Positions 43,356-55,764 are shown, numbered from the stretch's first letter. The stretch: 64,000 nt of DNA from Drechmeria coniospora (GCF_001625195.1 NC_054391.1:6955157-7019156), one strand, 5' to 3'. Notes: generated by a model from the letters alone, not told the origin. Program-made: numbers and translations.

Positions 43356-43916
43356 GGGCCGCCGTGGGCGAGGGGGAGGTGGGGGAGCGCCGACGGGTTC
43401 GACGAGTTGATGCCACGTCTTGCCGTCGACGTGACGATGAACGGGGGCGAGGTGGTTGGAGGGGAACGATCTTCGATGGATGGACGGAGGAGTTCAGGGG
43501 CCGAGTGTGCTTGCTGGTGCGTTCATTGCCGTGGCCGGGCCGTTTGGGTGTGTATTCCGCATCGTTTGGATGCGCCTGTCTCGTAGGACGTTTGAACGTA
43601 CGCTTTGCGTGCGCCGCAATGATCGCTTTGGAAGACGAGGCGTCACCGCAACATGTCGGCGTGCGCAAGTCGGTACCAGCGTGAATGGCAGAGTTCTTGG
43701 GCTGGAGTTGGGCCGGTGCACGCCGAGGCCCGGAAACCGCGCGTGCTGCCGGGGTGGTGCACACCATATGGCACTCGGACAGGGGTGGTGGTGCTCGCTC
43801 CGCGGACACGGCAGCGGTCTGAACGAGAGCGAGTCGGATCCTGCCTGTCTCTCGTACAGCTACAGTACGCATGGAGGAACGCGGACATGGATATGAATGT
43901 GCAAGTAAGTACTGTA

Positions 43917-43957
43917 GATGTGGGTGTGGATGTGGACATGGATGTGGATGTGGATGG
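43917..43957. repeat. GGATGT hexamer repeat
   Basis: Roughly seven imperfect GGATGT/GGGTGT/GGACAT units in tandem. They are non-coding and lie just downstream of a short GTAC patch. Confidence 0.8.
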
Positions 43958-45968
43958 TACCAGTCGCCAAGCCGCCGACCAGGAATGTCATCGGACGCTG
44001 ACGACAAGATGAAAACGACAAGACGACCCATGCCCTTCCTTGCTTGCTCGTCACAGCGAGCGCCGTGCCGCATGCAGGGCGCATTGTGCCCCGTGCCTCC
44101 AACACCCACTCGGCGGCGACGAGAGATGATTACGCCGCCGTCGAGAAAGGGGCCGAGGGAGAGGTTGGTCGGTTTAGGCTCGCCAAGACGAACATGCCAC
44201 CCCGAGCTGTCGAATGAATGAATACTTGGCGTTGGCTGGCATCATGCCGACCCGGCATGTAAACCTTGTGCTCCGCATCCGCCAGTATAGTACCGAGGAG
44301 GCAGCACAGCATCCTTTCGTCCTGCTCATTCGGTTCGCAGGTGTCATGGCCGGTAACGTGCGAGGAAGAACGCAAGGAAGAGGGCGCAGCCATCACCTGC
44401 TTGCATGCTGACGGTCGGCGGCGCACCCGCCGTCGTCATCGTAGGTGCAGGTGCGTGAGTGCTCGTGGATGCCAGCTCCAGCTCCTGGTACGATGGGATG
44501 GATGAACAATCAACGGATGGGGCTTACCGACGGCATGCACAGCCTCACGGTGCATCACGCACCCGACGACAGGCGGCGGCAGCGTCTCCGCATCCAAGTA
44601 GGCGTAGTTGTACAGTACGTGTACATGAACTCGGTACTGTATTATTACTTGTAATTACTGCTCCGTACAGGCACTAACGCAGCAATGACAAGTACCTGTA
44701 TTCCGTGCCGGTACATCAGCAGCCGTACGGAACAGCCAAGGCCGCGACGAACTTGGTGCATCGCGGAAGCTGGTGATCCGTGCGGCTGTGCCCCAACAGT
44801 GGCTGGTTAGTGGCCCCTGCACTGCCATGGATGGGTTGATCCGAGCCGCTGAGCTGTACTTACTCCGTACCGCCGCCACACATGTACTGTTTGGATTGGT
44901 GTGCAATACGGAGCGCATGTACTCCGTATAAACACCGTGCTCTGCGCACTGTATATGAACCTGCAGAACGTACTCGCTTGTGCACTGTGGTTCAGTATGC
45001 TCGCGCCAACACTGGCCCGTGCCATGCACTGTACTGCTAGTATTTATAGGCGCACATAACACCTAAGTACACCGCTCTCCGTACGAAGTTCGAAGTGTCA
45101 TGCACTGTATCCGTACTAGTAGCACGCACCATCGATCGCCGAGGATTGCCTTTGTACCGGTACATGGCCCACAGGCGTAGCAGCAAGGTCACGCAGGTAC
45201 CAGTACGTCGTGCCGAGTGAGATCCGGTACCGCAACACCCACCCACCTGGTGGTATTGACAGGCCTCTACTTGTACTGGTACACAAGTATACAGTACTTG
45301 TACAGATACAGTACTCCGTACATGCCCACTAACTGTACGAGGATCGAGTACGTTGCATCGCAGGGACGTTGCATCGCAGGGCCACAGGGGAAATGATGCC
45401 TCGAGGAGGAACATACGGCCGCTTCTGCTGCCGTCAGACCATGTTCCGTCTGGCTACAAGTGCACTTGCAGTGCAAGTACTCCGTACTCGGCGCATTGCA
45501 TGCCTCTTGTGGCGATTTGGATGCGCTCGTACAAGTACGAGCTGGCATTTGTCAGGGACGTTATCCTCGCCATGTGCGCCCTATTACTTGACGCACCACC
45601 CGATGCAGCCCATAAGAAGATAGATACTTGTAGCTGTACGGAGTGCTCCGTACTATTATTACATGTATACTTGCCTTCAAGTGTAGGGGTAATACAAAGC
45701 AGTCAATATTGGTGCTGCTTGTACTGGGTACCTGCAAGTACAGCGCCCGTGCAAGGACTGTGCTTGTGCTAGTGCGAGTGCTTGTAATACTGTACAGTAC
45801 TTACAACTACCAAGGTACAGTACCTAAAATGAAGAGTACATGTACTCCGTACAAGAACCTGTACTTACAGTACTAAGTATAGTTGTAGGTGTGATTTAGT
45901 TGTACTACAGTACGAGTAAGGAGTACAACTGCAGCACAACTACGTAGGTAGTACACCGGCGTGACAAA

Positions 45969-45984
45969 TACTCCGTACGGAGTA
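45969..45984. repeat. perfect 16-bp palindrome, CGGAGTAC family
   Basis: TACTCCGTACGGAGTA is identical on both strands. It joins the same two half-words as the palindrome at 18138-18155 but in the opposite order, with CTCCGTAC first. Confidence 0.9.
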
Positions 45985-46836
45985 AGTGGATGTAGCAGAA
46001 AACGGGATGGCCATGCGGATACCTTGGTAGGAACAAAGTACAAGTACCCAAACGTGCTCACATTCTTTGGTGAGCTTCCAAGTACCCCGTACTTTGCAGG
46101 TACTTGTACGGAGGTGTTCAGTATGGGGTAGGTGCACAGTACAAGTACTTGAACTAGTAAGTACGAGCATGTACAAGTATAGCACGATTGCTGCTAAGTA
46201 CAAGCATGTACAACTACGGAGTACGGGTTCTAAATATGCTGGCGGCAGATCATCGAACCCGCCTCCGCCACAGCCACTGGGCAGCGAAACAGAAGCCTGA
46301 GACCGCGTGGCCCCCCCCCCCGGCTGCCGCCTGGGAATTGGCCAAGACGTTTCGATCCAACCATCCCCCTGCCGCCTGGCCTACGCCTGGCCTGCCTCTT
46401 GGGCCTGCTTACTTGTCGAGGTCCCGTCCCACGCCGTTGGTCCCCCATCATTCATTAGGTTGCCCAGGACCGTTCAACCCTCTCGGATTTACTACGTACT
46501 CGTGCCTCGTTGCCATCCTACGATCCGGCCTGGACGCAACATTCGTCTTGCTCCTCGATCCCAGCACCGCAACGGCCCCGAACGGCCCATCCACCGACGA
46601 CGATTAAACGACCACGTCGATCCATCGACGACAAACGAAACGGCCGCACTGTCCTCTGCTTCGAGCGGAACGGAACGGAAACCGTGTCACCTGGGCCATC
46701 AGGACCGCCGGCGACGAGCAGACACCTCGAGCAACAAAAAGCCTGGATGCGGCCACGGTAGAGAGGCCCAGCCCCTCCCTCCCCGCGGGACCGAGTTGAT
46801 CGGACACCGTCCCGTCACCGACACACCCCCATCGTC

Positions 46837-49321
46837 ATGCACCCGCTGCGGACTCTGGCGTCGGCTCTTGCCGCCGTCGTGCTGGCGGTTCCCTCCTCGC
46901 TAGGTGCGTCTCCGCCGTCTTCGTCCCCTCGTCCCCCTCGCCCCCTTGCCTTGGGCCCGCTGACCTGAGCGCACCCGGCCGTCAGCGTACTCGGTCAGGA
47001 GAAACCCCCTTCGCTCGGTGTCGTTCGTCGACGACGCCGTCATCAAGACGCCCTCGCACCGCGTCCACGCCTACTCCGCCTTCGACCTCACCTTCACCCT
47101 GCGCGACGGACGGCGCAAGGTTCGCTTGGTGCTCGAACCCAACGACGACCTGATACACGACGACTTCGGCGTCACCATCCTCGCCGCCGACGGCACCGTT
47201 CGCCGCGTCGAAAAGGTCGCCCGGACCGAGTTCAAGGTCTTCCGGGGCGATGCCTTCATCGACCGCCCGGGGCACGGCGGATGGTCCAAGGCCGGCTGGG
47301 CTCGCATCACCGTGCGCGAGGATGGGGAGAGGCCCATCTTCGACGGTGCCTTCCGCATCGACGGCGACAACCACCACGTGCAGACGGCCGTCGAGTACCT
47401 CCAGCTGCGCGGCGACGACGACCCCGTCATCCGGTCCTCCGAGGGCGCCATGGTCTTCTTCCGCGACTCCGACGTCATGGATTCCCCCGACGAGGCCACG
47501 GAGCTGAAGCGGAGATCCGTCCAGGAGTCCCTCTGCGACGCCGACTCGCTCGACTTCAACGGCAAGTTCGACCCGCGCTCGCAGTCGCCCGGCCTCCTCG
47601 ACATCCGCTCCCTCTTCGGCCGCCAGGCCATCGACGGCGGCGGTAGCGGCAGCGGCCTGAACCTCGTCAGCTCCATCGGCTCCGTCGACGGCTGCCCGAC
47701 GACGAGGAAGGTGGCCCTCGTCGGCATCGCCACCGACTGCACCTACTGGGAAGACTTCGACACGCAGGAGGAGTTGCGGCAGAACGTCATCAGCATGGTG
47801 AACAAGGCCTCGCAGGTCTACGAGAGCACCTTCAAGATCTCGCTCGCCATCCAGAACCTCACCATCAGCGAGAAGGGCTGCCCCGGCACGCCGTCGCAGT
47901 TCACGCCCTGGAACGTCAACTGCAGCTCGCAGGTGACCATCAACGACCGGCTCAACACCTTCTCCAAGTGGCGCGGCCAGTTCTCCGACGACAACGCCTA
48001 CTGGACCCTGCTGACCAAGTGCGCGACCGACTCGGCCGTCGGCCTGGCCTGGCGAGGCCAGCTCTGCCGCACCGGCTCGGGCGACAACAGCAACGGCAAG
48101 GGCAGCAACGAGACGGTGGCGGCCACCAACGTCGTCGTCCGGACCGCCTCCGAGTGGCTCATCTTCGCCCACGAGTCCGGCCACACCTTCGGCGCCGTCC
48201 ACGACTGCACCGCCTCGGCCTGCCCCGTCGGCCAGACGAGCCAGGCCTGCTGCCCGCTGAGCCAGTCGTCGTGCGACGCCGGCGGCCGCTTCATCATGAA
48301 CCCGTCGACGAGCTCGGGCATCACCCAGTTCTCGCCCTGCAGCATCGGCAACATCTGCGCCGGCCTCAAGTCCAACATGATCAAGGGGACCTGCCTCTCG
48401 GACAACAAGAACGTCAAGACCATCACCGGCAGCCAGTGCGGCAACGGCATCGTCGAGGCCGGCGAGGACTGCGACTGCGGCGGCGAGTCGGGCTGCAAGG
48501 ACAACAAGTGCTGCGACGCCAAGACGTGCAAGTTCGCCGCCGGCGCCGTCTGCGACGCCACCAACGAGGACTGCTGCACGGCCGAGTGCCAGTTCGCCGC
48601 CAACGGCACCGTCTGCCGCGACAGCGCCGGCGTCTGCGACGTCGCCGAGGTCTGCCCCGGCAACCACGCGGCCTGTCCCGAGGACAAGCACAAGGGCAAC
48701 GGCGACGGCTGCGGCGACGGTCTCGCCTGCGCCTCGGGCCAGTGCACCTCGCGGGACATGCAGTGCAAGAGCATGTCCAACAGCCTCTGGGGCGTCGACA
48801 ACACCAACGCCTGCCCCGACGAGGGCGGCTGCCTCCTCACCTGCACCTCGCCCGACCTCACGTCCGGCCAGTGCGTCGTCTACAACCAGTACTTCCTCGA
48901 CGGCACGTCCTGCGGCGGCGGCGGCCTCTGCATGGGCGGCTCGTGCGAGGGCTCGTCGACCATTAAGGAAATCGGCCTGTGGATCGAGAGGCACAAGCCC
49001 ATCTTCATCCCCGTCGTCTGCATCGTCGGCGGCCTCCTCCTCGTCGCCATCGTCAGCTGCATCGTCAGCAGCGTGCGGAAACGGTCCCGCCGCCGGAGGT
49101 TGCCGAAGCAGCAGCCGTCGCCGCCGGACATGAGCACCTGGCCGTCCCGCAACGTCCCCGACGCCGGGGGACCGGCGCCGTGGAACCAGCAGCAGTCGTG
49201 GCCCTTGTCGTCGGGCGCCATGGCCAACCCCGGCGGCAACTACCCTCCGCCGCCGGAAGCCTCGAACTACCCCTATCCGCCTCCCGTCGCGGATCGCCAA
49301 CGGAGCGTGCGATACGCCTAG
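46837..49321 (+). CDS. membrane-anchored ADAM metalloprotease (disintegrin and metalloproteinase)
   Basis: Two exons, join(46837-46903, 46986-49321), give 800 residues. A signal peptide (MHPLRTLASALAAVVLAV) is encoded mainly by the first exon. A prodomain follows with one free Cys (ESLCDADS) that may act as the cysteine switch and a possible KRR processing site just before it. The catalytic domain has the zinc site HESGHTFGAVHDC at residues 418-430 (HExxHxxGxxHD), with a Met-turn (FIMNPS) about 40 residues on. A disintegrin-like Cys-rich domain runs from about 506 to 595 (CGNGIVEAGEDCDCGG), then further Cys-rich sequence, a transmembrane helix near 694-717 (PVVCIVGGLLLVAIVSCIV) and a basic, Pro-rich cytoplasmic tail ending NYPYPPP. 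Fungal ADAMs of this layout are annotated as ADM-A or ADM-B; substrates are unknown. All active-site residues are present. Shedding of surface proteins is an inference. Confidence 0.93.
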
Positions 49322-49764
49322 CCGTGCCTTGACGCTACCGAGAGCGAGCCTTGCTTTTTTTCGACGATTGATTTTTGTTTTCTTCTCCTGGATACCTTGG
49401 GAATTTTGGCATAACGCGGCGTTGCGGACTCGGCCGGGCGTCCTCCTTTTTGTTTCCTGACGAGAGCCGGTGATATTTTTTGCCCTCGGAGCATATGTCC
49501 TGCCTGGCCTGTGTCGCTGCGGGCTTTCCTTTTTGTTGTATATCGTGGCATGTGGCCTTTGTGCCGCCGAGGAAGGGATGTGCGCATCATGATATGCCGT
49601 TCTTCCGACGAAGAGCGCAGGTAGACAGTCTATAGCGCAAAAGAGATGGACCGTGAAATGGATCAGGCTTTCTTCCAGCTTTCCACCTCGCTTTCGTGAA
49701 TTCGTCGTCTCGTGCGTCATCTTCTCATATCCACAGACGACAACAAGCACCAACCAAAGCAAGG
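49322..49764. other. short convergent intergenic region
   Basis: This is the 3' side of the ADAM gene (+) and of the small acidic-protein gene (-). It is AT-richer than the genes, with T runs near 49353-49380. No GTAC island and no additional gene are seen. Confidence 0.5.
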
Positions 49765-50646
49765 TCAGTCCACCCATTCGTCTCCCGACTCTTGCCCAGC
49801 CCCGATTGAAGTCTTCGCTTTGCCGCGCACGTCCCTTGCCGGGTGTGCGGCAGGCCGCTTGCTGCCGAGCCTGCCGCTGCCGCTGCCGCTGCCGTTGTCC
49901 GACGACAGCAGCGGTAAGGGTTCGAAGCCGGCGAGCATGGCGCAGAAGCGGCGGCGCTGGCTGGGAATGCTCTGCATCCCGCGCACGCTCTCGTCAGCAG
50001 GCGGCGCGCGACGAGCAAGGAAGGGAGAGAACGTACGTCGCCGGTGCTCTGGGCGTACATCATCAGCTGCTCGGGACTATCGAGGACGGCGAGTGCAAAG
50101 GCCCTGCGCTCACGGTCTTCGAGCCGTTCCGATTTAAAGCTGTGGTGCCCGTCAGTCAAGGAGAACCCCAACCCCTGCTCCCTCTTCGTCCTCCTCGACA
50201 CCGAATGCATGTGCTCCGTACCATGGTTCGCTTGGGAGTAGTAGGGGAGAACTAAGAAATAGGGGAAGAGGGGGAAGGTTGCGGGCTCAGACTCACGCCC
50301 TGCCGATGCGCATCCGCCTTGTGCCCTTGCCCCTGCCCTTGACCTTTGTCGTCGCCCTACCACGATGGGCACGACGACGCAACCCGTCCGAATCGGAGTC
50401 ATCATCATCGTCGTCATCTTCTTCTTCGTCGTCATCGTCGTCAAAGTCATCATCATCAAAATCGCTACTCTCGTCTTCCTTGTAGGGATCCTTGCCGCGG
50501 GCCTGTCTATCGCGCATCTCGGCGGTAAACTCATCGGAATCGTCGCCTCCGGCCGCGGCTGCCGTGCCGTACTTTGCTTGACGTGGGTTTTTCTGTCCCA
50601 AGGTGGACGACGAGGCCGTCTTGTGGCCTCCTGTTGACGATGACAT
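49765..50646 (-). CDS. uncharacterised acidic protein, 219 residues
   Basis: Three exons, complement(join(49765-49971, 50037-50139, 50297-50646)), give 219 residues. I do not recognise a named family. Residues 1-60 are Ser/Lys-rich (STGGHKTASSSTLGQKNPRQAKYG). An almost pure Asp/Glu run follows at about 65-90, then a basic stretch (RRRAHRGRATTKVKGRGKG). The second exon and the start of the third encode what looks like the conserved core: RLEDRERRAFALAVLDSPEQLMMYAQSTGDSIPSQR...RFCAMLAGF. The C-terminus is disordered. The frame closes cleanly across both introns (donors GTGAGT and GTACGT), which supports a real gene. An acidic-basic nuclear or nucleolar factor would be a guess. The start is the only ATG at the head of the frame. 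Confidence 0.65.
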
Positions 50647-51825
50647 GGAGGGCTTCCGCAATCTCGTGGGCGGACGGTCTGGGAGAGGAACGTATTCTGC
50701 TTGGAGAAGCGCTGTTTGACGGGTGGTGGTGGGCGGGAGGAAGCGTGAGGATTTTGAGCAGGAAACTACCTACCCACCCGCGCAAGAGCTCCGCCCCTTG
50801 CCATGTAGATGAATAAGTATACTGTAGATGGTTGCGTAGAGTGCAAGCCAATGTGGAGGAACTTTTCCATGGTGACATACGTGTGGTGGATATTGGGTCG
50901 TGATAGGTAGCGAGTACTTGTACCTGGGTAGTTGGCTTGTTAGATTTAGCTTCGCCGCACAAGTAATTGCTCACACTGGGTCATCTTCGGCTATTGCTTG
51001 ACATTCCAGATACCTGACCAACTTCGCAATAGAGCAGATAATAATACAAGCTGTATCAGAACGGGGTCGATCGAATGCGTCGTGCGTCACATGCTCCCCC
51101 TCATTCTCGCTTCTCCATCGTATGATTTCATCATCTTGAACCAAGAAATTGTTACTCCGTACATCCTTGGATTTAGCGTTCACGCCGCACCAGAGCGCCG
51201 CGGTAACTGCCATGTGAAACAGGACCGACTCCATTTCGTCGTTGCTGCCCGGCGCTGGTATCTAAACACTCGTACAGCTGCTACCCGACAACTAATGCTT
51301 CCCCGCATGCAGCGACTCACAAATGCAAATCAGATGATGAAGGGAAAATATGCACACCTCCTCCTCTCGAACTCCCGGACCTCCCGGACCTCCTAGACCC
51401 CATGGTCATACCATGAACCGGCCCAACAACCTCGCGCAGGGAAGAAAGGAAGGGACAAAACAGCAAGCAATCGTACTCCGTACGTCCTCTTCCCGCGTCA
51501 TTCGTCAGCCAAGGTCGCAAATGGCCTGGCCGTCAAGTGCTAGCCAAAATCTCTTCATGGATCATCACCAAGCTTTGGTATGCAAAAGAGAGGGGTGAGC
51601 GAGGGGCTCCGGCATGGCGGAGACGATTGGTAGATGGTATCCGGCTCCCAACAAGCGCCGGTTTCTGGGCTTGGTGGTCGCCCGGAAGGCCCGATGCTGA
51701 TGCCGGAGCATGCGTCCCCGAGCGCGAGGCCGAGGCCGACCTTCAGAAAAGCCTTCACCCCCGAATGGGCCACCTCATCTCGACCTCGGCAGCTTCGGTC
51801 CGTCCACCGAACCACCGGCCTCGGG
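50647..51825. other. 1.2-kb intergenic region
   Basis: This is upstream of the small acidic-protein gene and downstream of the WD40 gene, both on the minus strand. It carries only a few GTAC-type words (50880-50940, 51150-51165, 51475-51485) and no dense island. Frames of 60-140 codons on both strands show no motif. No gene is supported. Confidence 0.5.
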
Positions 51826-54800
51826 CTACCGACTAAAGTTGATCACGGCGAGCTGGGACTTGCGTCAATACACATCTCGCCAACAGCACCGGCCAGGTGC
51901 CGACTTACTCTGCTATTGGACCCGTACGCCAACCTCTGTCCGCTGACATCCCAGCATAGGCAGTGCTCGTCCTCCTCGTCCCCTTCCGATGAGCCCTTGG
52001 GGGAGAGCCAGCCGGCATGGGGCGGGCGATTCCAGCTCGCCCTGGGCATCGCGTGATTGTCCACCTTCCAGATGAGCACTTGGCGAGACGTGGCGCCGGC
52101 GATGAAGGCACCGTCCGGGGTGAAGGCAAGCCGTACGATGGGCAGGTCCATGGTCAGGAAGCACTTCGCCTTGGTGTCGGGTTTGCGAGCGTTCCAGATC
52201 AATATGGCGCAGTCGTCACCGCCCGTCGCGATGAGCCGTTCGTCGTCGGCGTTGCCGGCCGTCGAGGGCGAGAGCGGCAGAGGCTGCCAGGCCATGGTCG
52301 TGATGGCCCCTTGGTGGGCGAGTATCGACCGTCGCTGGCCAAACTCGTCCCAAAGCTAATCAAGGGCATCGGCGTCAGCAGGGAAACGTCGGTGCACGGA
52401 GGGTCAAGGGGGCAGCATCGGCGGGGAGGGCGGTCACTCACATCGAGGTAGCCCTTGTCGCTCGACGTCGCGGCCAGCTTGGACCGCCAGTCGAAGAGGA
52501 CCGAGGTGAAGCTGTCATCGTCCTTGGTGTCGAACTTTCGCGTCTGGACAATGGCCGACTCGGTGCAGCGGAGGCACAGGAAGAGATCGCCCCCGCAGAC
52601 AAGGAATTCGGCGTCGTTGGTCCACGTGGCATCCAGCGGCGTCGTGGCGATGTCGTGGCCGGGCAGATGGTATTCCATGGCGGCGCCGGACGACGAAGCG
52701 TAGACCGTAATGAGGGCACCACCTTTGTCGGGGGATATGGCCAGAAGGGCCGTGCTGCTCGGGTTCCAGCAGAGCTTGACGACGGGCGGCTCCGACGCCA
52801 CCAAGGTTTGCATGTGGATGCCCTCGGCCGTCCACAGGCTCACCAACGCATGGGGGGTCGAGTCGGTGGCGACGGCGATGGCCGCACCGTCCGACGTCCA
52901 CGACAGGGCCGTCACCGTCGTCGACTTGGGCGTGTCGGGGTGCAGCAGAGAATGGGAAGCGTGTGACACGTGATCGCGGCCCGGCTCATGCGCCGTGGTC
53001 CGCGAAACAGTCCAGACGCGGGCAAGCGCATCGGTACCAACAGCCGCCAAAACATGTGGGTCCCTCGGGTTCCACTCGCATTGCAGCAGCACAGGCGCAT
53101 TCTCGATGCCCGCCTCGAGGGCGGATGCCGTCAGCTCGGGCGCGGCCCTGCCGTCGTCGTCCATGAGGCGAATGAAGGTCGTGACGGGCGACAGCTCCTC
53201 CACCTTTTCCACCTGCGTACCCTGCTCGGGGCCGTCCGTCTGCGGCATGGGTGGCGGCAGCTGTTCGCCCTCGAGCGGCGACGGGTACGCGTGGTTGCTC
53301 GGGCTGTCCTGCTGCTGGTAGTTGCTGTCGTAGTCGTGCGAGGACATTTGGTCGATGGCCATGGGCGACGTGACGGCATTCGGCGACATGGTCGTCGTCG
53401 TCGTGGCGGACACGGGTCCGGCCGCCATCGGATCAACGCCGTGGTCGTAACCATTGCTGATGAGGCACGGGCGCTTTGCCGGCGACCCATTCGGCACATG
53501 GTCGTGACTGCGTTTCTTTGGCGCATCGGTGTCGTCGGTTTCGGCCTCTTCCTCCACATAAACGTCTTCCTTCTTGGTCGGCGTTGTTTGTTGCGGCTCG
53601 GATCCCTGCTGCCCCTGCTGCTGCTCTGGAGATGGTTGTGGCTGCTGCTTTTCCTGCTGCGGCTGCAGCAGCTTCTGCTCGGACGGCGGTTGCTGCTGCT
53701 GCTCAGGTGGCGGGGGTGGTGGTTGTTGTTGTTGCAGCGGCTGCTCTGGTAGTGTCGGTTGATGCTGAGGTTGTTGTTGGCGCTGCGGCTGCTGCTGCTG
53801 CTGCGGCTGTTGCTGCGGCTGTTGTAGTTGTTGTTGCTGCTGCTGAGGCTGCTGCTGCTGATGCTGCTGTTGATGCTGTTGCTGGTGCTCTTCTTTGTCG
53901 TCTCGTTGTCGCTGCTGTTGTTCCTGTTGCTGCGGCTGCGGCTGCGGCTGCGGCTGCTGTTGCGGTTGTTGCTGCTGGTCCTGCTGGTCCTGCTGGTCCT
54001 GCTGGTCCTGCTGGTCCTGCTGGTCCTGCTTTGGTGTCTCCTCCGGCTCTTGCTTTGGCGGCACCGCCTCCTGCTCTAGTTTTTGCCGATGCTGCTCCTG
54101 CTGTTGCCGTTTCTGCTGCTCTTGCTCTTGCTGCTCTTGCTGCTGTCGCCTCACATTCAGGGGCCCGAAGACGCCTGTCTGCAGCACTTGAGCCTCGGCG
54201 ACGGCATGACGGGGCAACTGCGCGACGGGCGAAAAGCGTCAGTCATGGGTCCAGTTTGCCGTGGATTCCCAGGTGGCACCGGAACACAAGATGGTTCAGA
54301 TTCGCGGCTGCACTTGGCGCACGTCGAGCACTGGGAAAGATGACGGGGAAAAAATGAAAGACGGACCTGGTTCAGTTTCAAGTCGCGCTCGAGGGCCTGG
54401 TAGAGGAGTCCTCGGTTGACGACGGAGACAAGGGCCTGGCCCTTGACGTGGCGGGCAAAATCGAACTCGCGGTGAGGCTCATGGACGTGCCACTCCTTCT
54501 GGAACTTGGCGGCCGTCTCTCGGTAGTCTGCAAAACCGGGTCAGATCAGATCAATGTTCCGGCGGCTACGGCGCCAGGGCGGCGTCGTGACGAATTGATG
54601 CGGTGCCACGTACTCCCTTCCAGCAAATACCTGCAGGAAAAAGGTCAGTCAACACGGTCGGTTGCGGAGATGAGTCGGGCCCAAAAAGATGGCGAGGACG
54701 GGTTCGCGCGGGTGGAAAAATGCAATCCGATCTGGGCGGCGGGCGGCGCATGGCCGCGGGAGCCGAGGGAACGCACCTCCAGATGAGGAAGTTGACTCGA

Positions 54801-54829
54801 TCCGAGTCGATGAATTCCTTGACCACCAT
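51826..54829 (-). CDS. SIF2: LisH / poly-Q / WD40 protein of the TBL1-Sif2 family
   Basis: Six exons, complement(join(51826-51852, 51909-52355, 52442-54217, 54367-54527, 54614-54630, 54777-54829)), give 826 residues. The first three exons encode a LisH domain (about residues 8-40, SDRVNFLIWRYLLEGNYRETAAKF). The 17-base exon 54614-54630 supplies its core. A very long Gln-rich region, about residues 100-290, includes a DQQ tandem coded by CTGGTCCTG-type repeats (about 53970-54030). A likely nuclear signal (APKKRSHDH) follows. From about 410 to the end are WD40 blades (WNPRDPHVLAAVGTDALARVW, LIATGGDDCAILIWN, LWDEFGQ). In yeast Sif2 and animal TBL1 this layout tethers a histone-deacetylase complex (Set3C, NCoR/SMRT) to chromatin; that role here is inferred. 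The last exon codes only eight residues. Confidence 0.82.
53570..54150 (-). repeat. poly-glutamine coding tract
   Basis: CAG/CAA-rich coding DNA (CTG/TTG on the plus strand) inside exon 4 of the LisH-WD40 gene. It includes six 9-bp units coding Asp-Gln-Gln. CAG and CAA are mixed, which usually dampens slippage, but the DQQ block is nearly pure and could vary in length between strains. Confidence 0.9.
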
Positions 54830-55748
54830 GGTCACCAGGCGCGCGCGCCGCAGGCCGCGGCAGTGTCCCGGCGGCCGTGGTCTTTCGAATCAAAGGACCA
54901 CGCGAACAGGCGACAGGCAGGCGAGCGCGGGGCCCCGAGGGTTAGTTTTGACCTGCTGGGCTGCGGAGCGGGCGTCGTCGACGGCGTCGAATGTCGCGGG
55001 ACGGCTAGCCGCCTAGAATGAGGAGGGTTCGCGGCAGCGGGCGAGGCGAGTGCAGAAGTGAAGGCGAGGGAGAGTGAGTACGTGTGAGTGAGGTGAGTGA
55101 GTGAAGATTCAAGAGCGAGATGAAATCCACCCATCTCATCCGCCGCCGGCTGGTCTCGCAAGGTACCAACCAAAGGTACGGGTACAAGTTCGGACTCGCA
55201 GTGAGTACCTGTCGAGAAGTACATGTACGTGTACCTGCGCTCCACGCTCCACGCCCCCCCCCCCCCTCTCCTCCCCACCACCACTACCACCACCACACAG
55301 CTGGGCTTTGGTTTGGCGTCCATGCCTGCAAGCACAGTAAGTACTCGCACATGTACTTACAACGACGACTTCCTTTGTGTGCTGTCGCTCCCGCCGGGGT
55401 GAGCCAGGGTGTGCCAGGCGACTAGGGGGAGGGACCAATCCGGCGTGTGGTTGGCCCCATGGTTGGCAGATTGTGTGTGGGCTCCCGGGCCCAAGGAGTC
55501 TTCTTCCAGCGATGTTTGCCCGTTTGTGAAGTGTTGGGGGATGGCCCATCGGCGCACTCTTGGGGTATCCATGGTGCTAAGGCAAATGCTAGCGTTGATT
55601 TTAGCGGAGGCAATGGCTGCGAGAGCCACGATGGCCAGGTGCTTACTCCGTACAGCACAAGTAAGTATGTGCGCTTAGGTACTAACCTACCAAAGTACGT
55701 ACTTACTGGCCCGGACCGTACCAGTACCTGCTCCCACAACTAGGATTA

Positions 55749-55764
55749 GTACATGTACATGTAC
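55749..55764. repeat. perfect 16-bp palindrome GTACATGTACATGTAC
   Basis: An exact second copy lies 272 bp further on, at 56021-56036. The related 16-mer at 3545-3560 is the same CATGTA series in a shifted register. Confidence 0.9.

Larger units (their letters stand above)
43356..46836. other. 3.5-kb gene-free region
   Basis: The 3' side of acetyl-CoA synthetase is GC-rich to about 43880. A GGATGT hexamer repeat lies at 43917-43957. The stretch 43960-44580 is GC-richer with no recognisable gene. A large GTAC island covers about 44600-46230, with a perfect 16-bp palindrome at 45969-45984. The GC-rich 46250-46836 is upstream and probable 5' transcribed sequence of the ADAM gene. Confidence 0.6.

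Noticed and set aside
46982..49777. 931-codon open frame on the minus strand across the whole ADAM gene
   Set aside because: It is antisense to a well-supported gene and is rich in Gly, Ala, Asp and Val, as expected from the complement of GC-biased codons. It has no domain.
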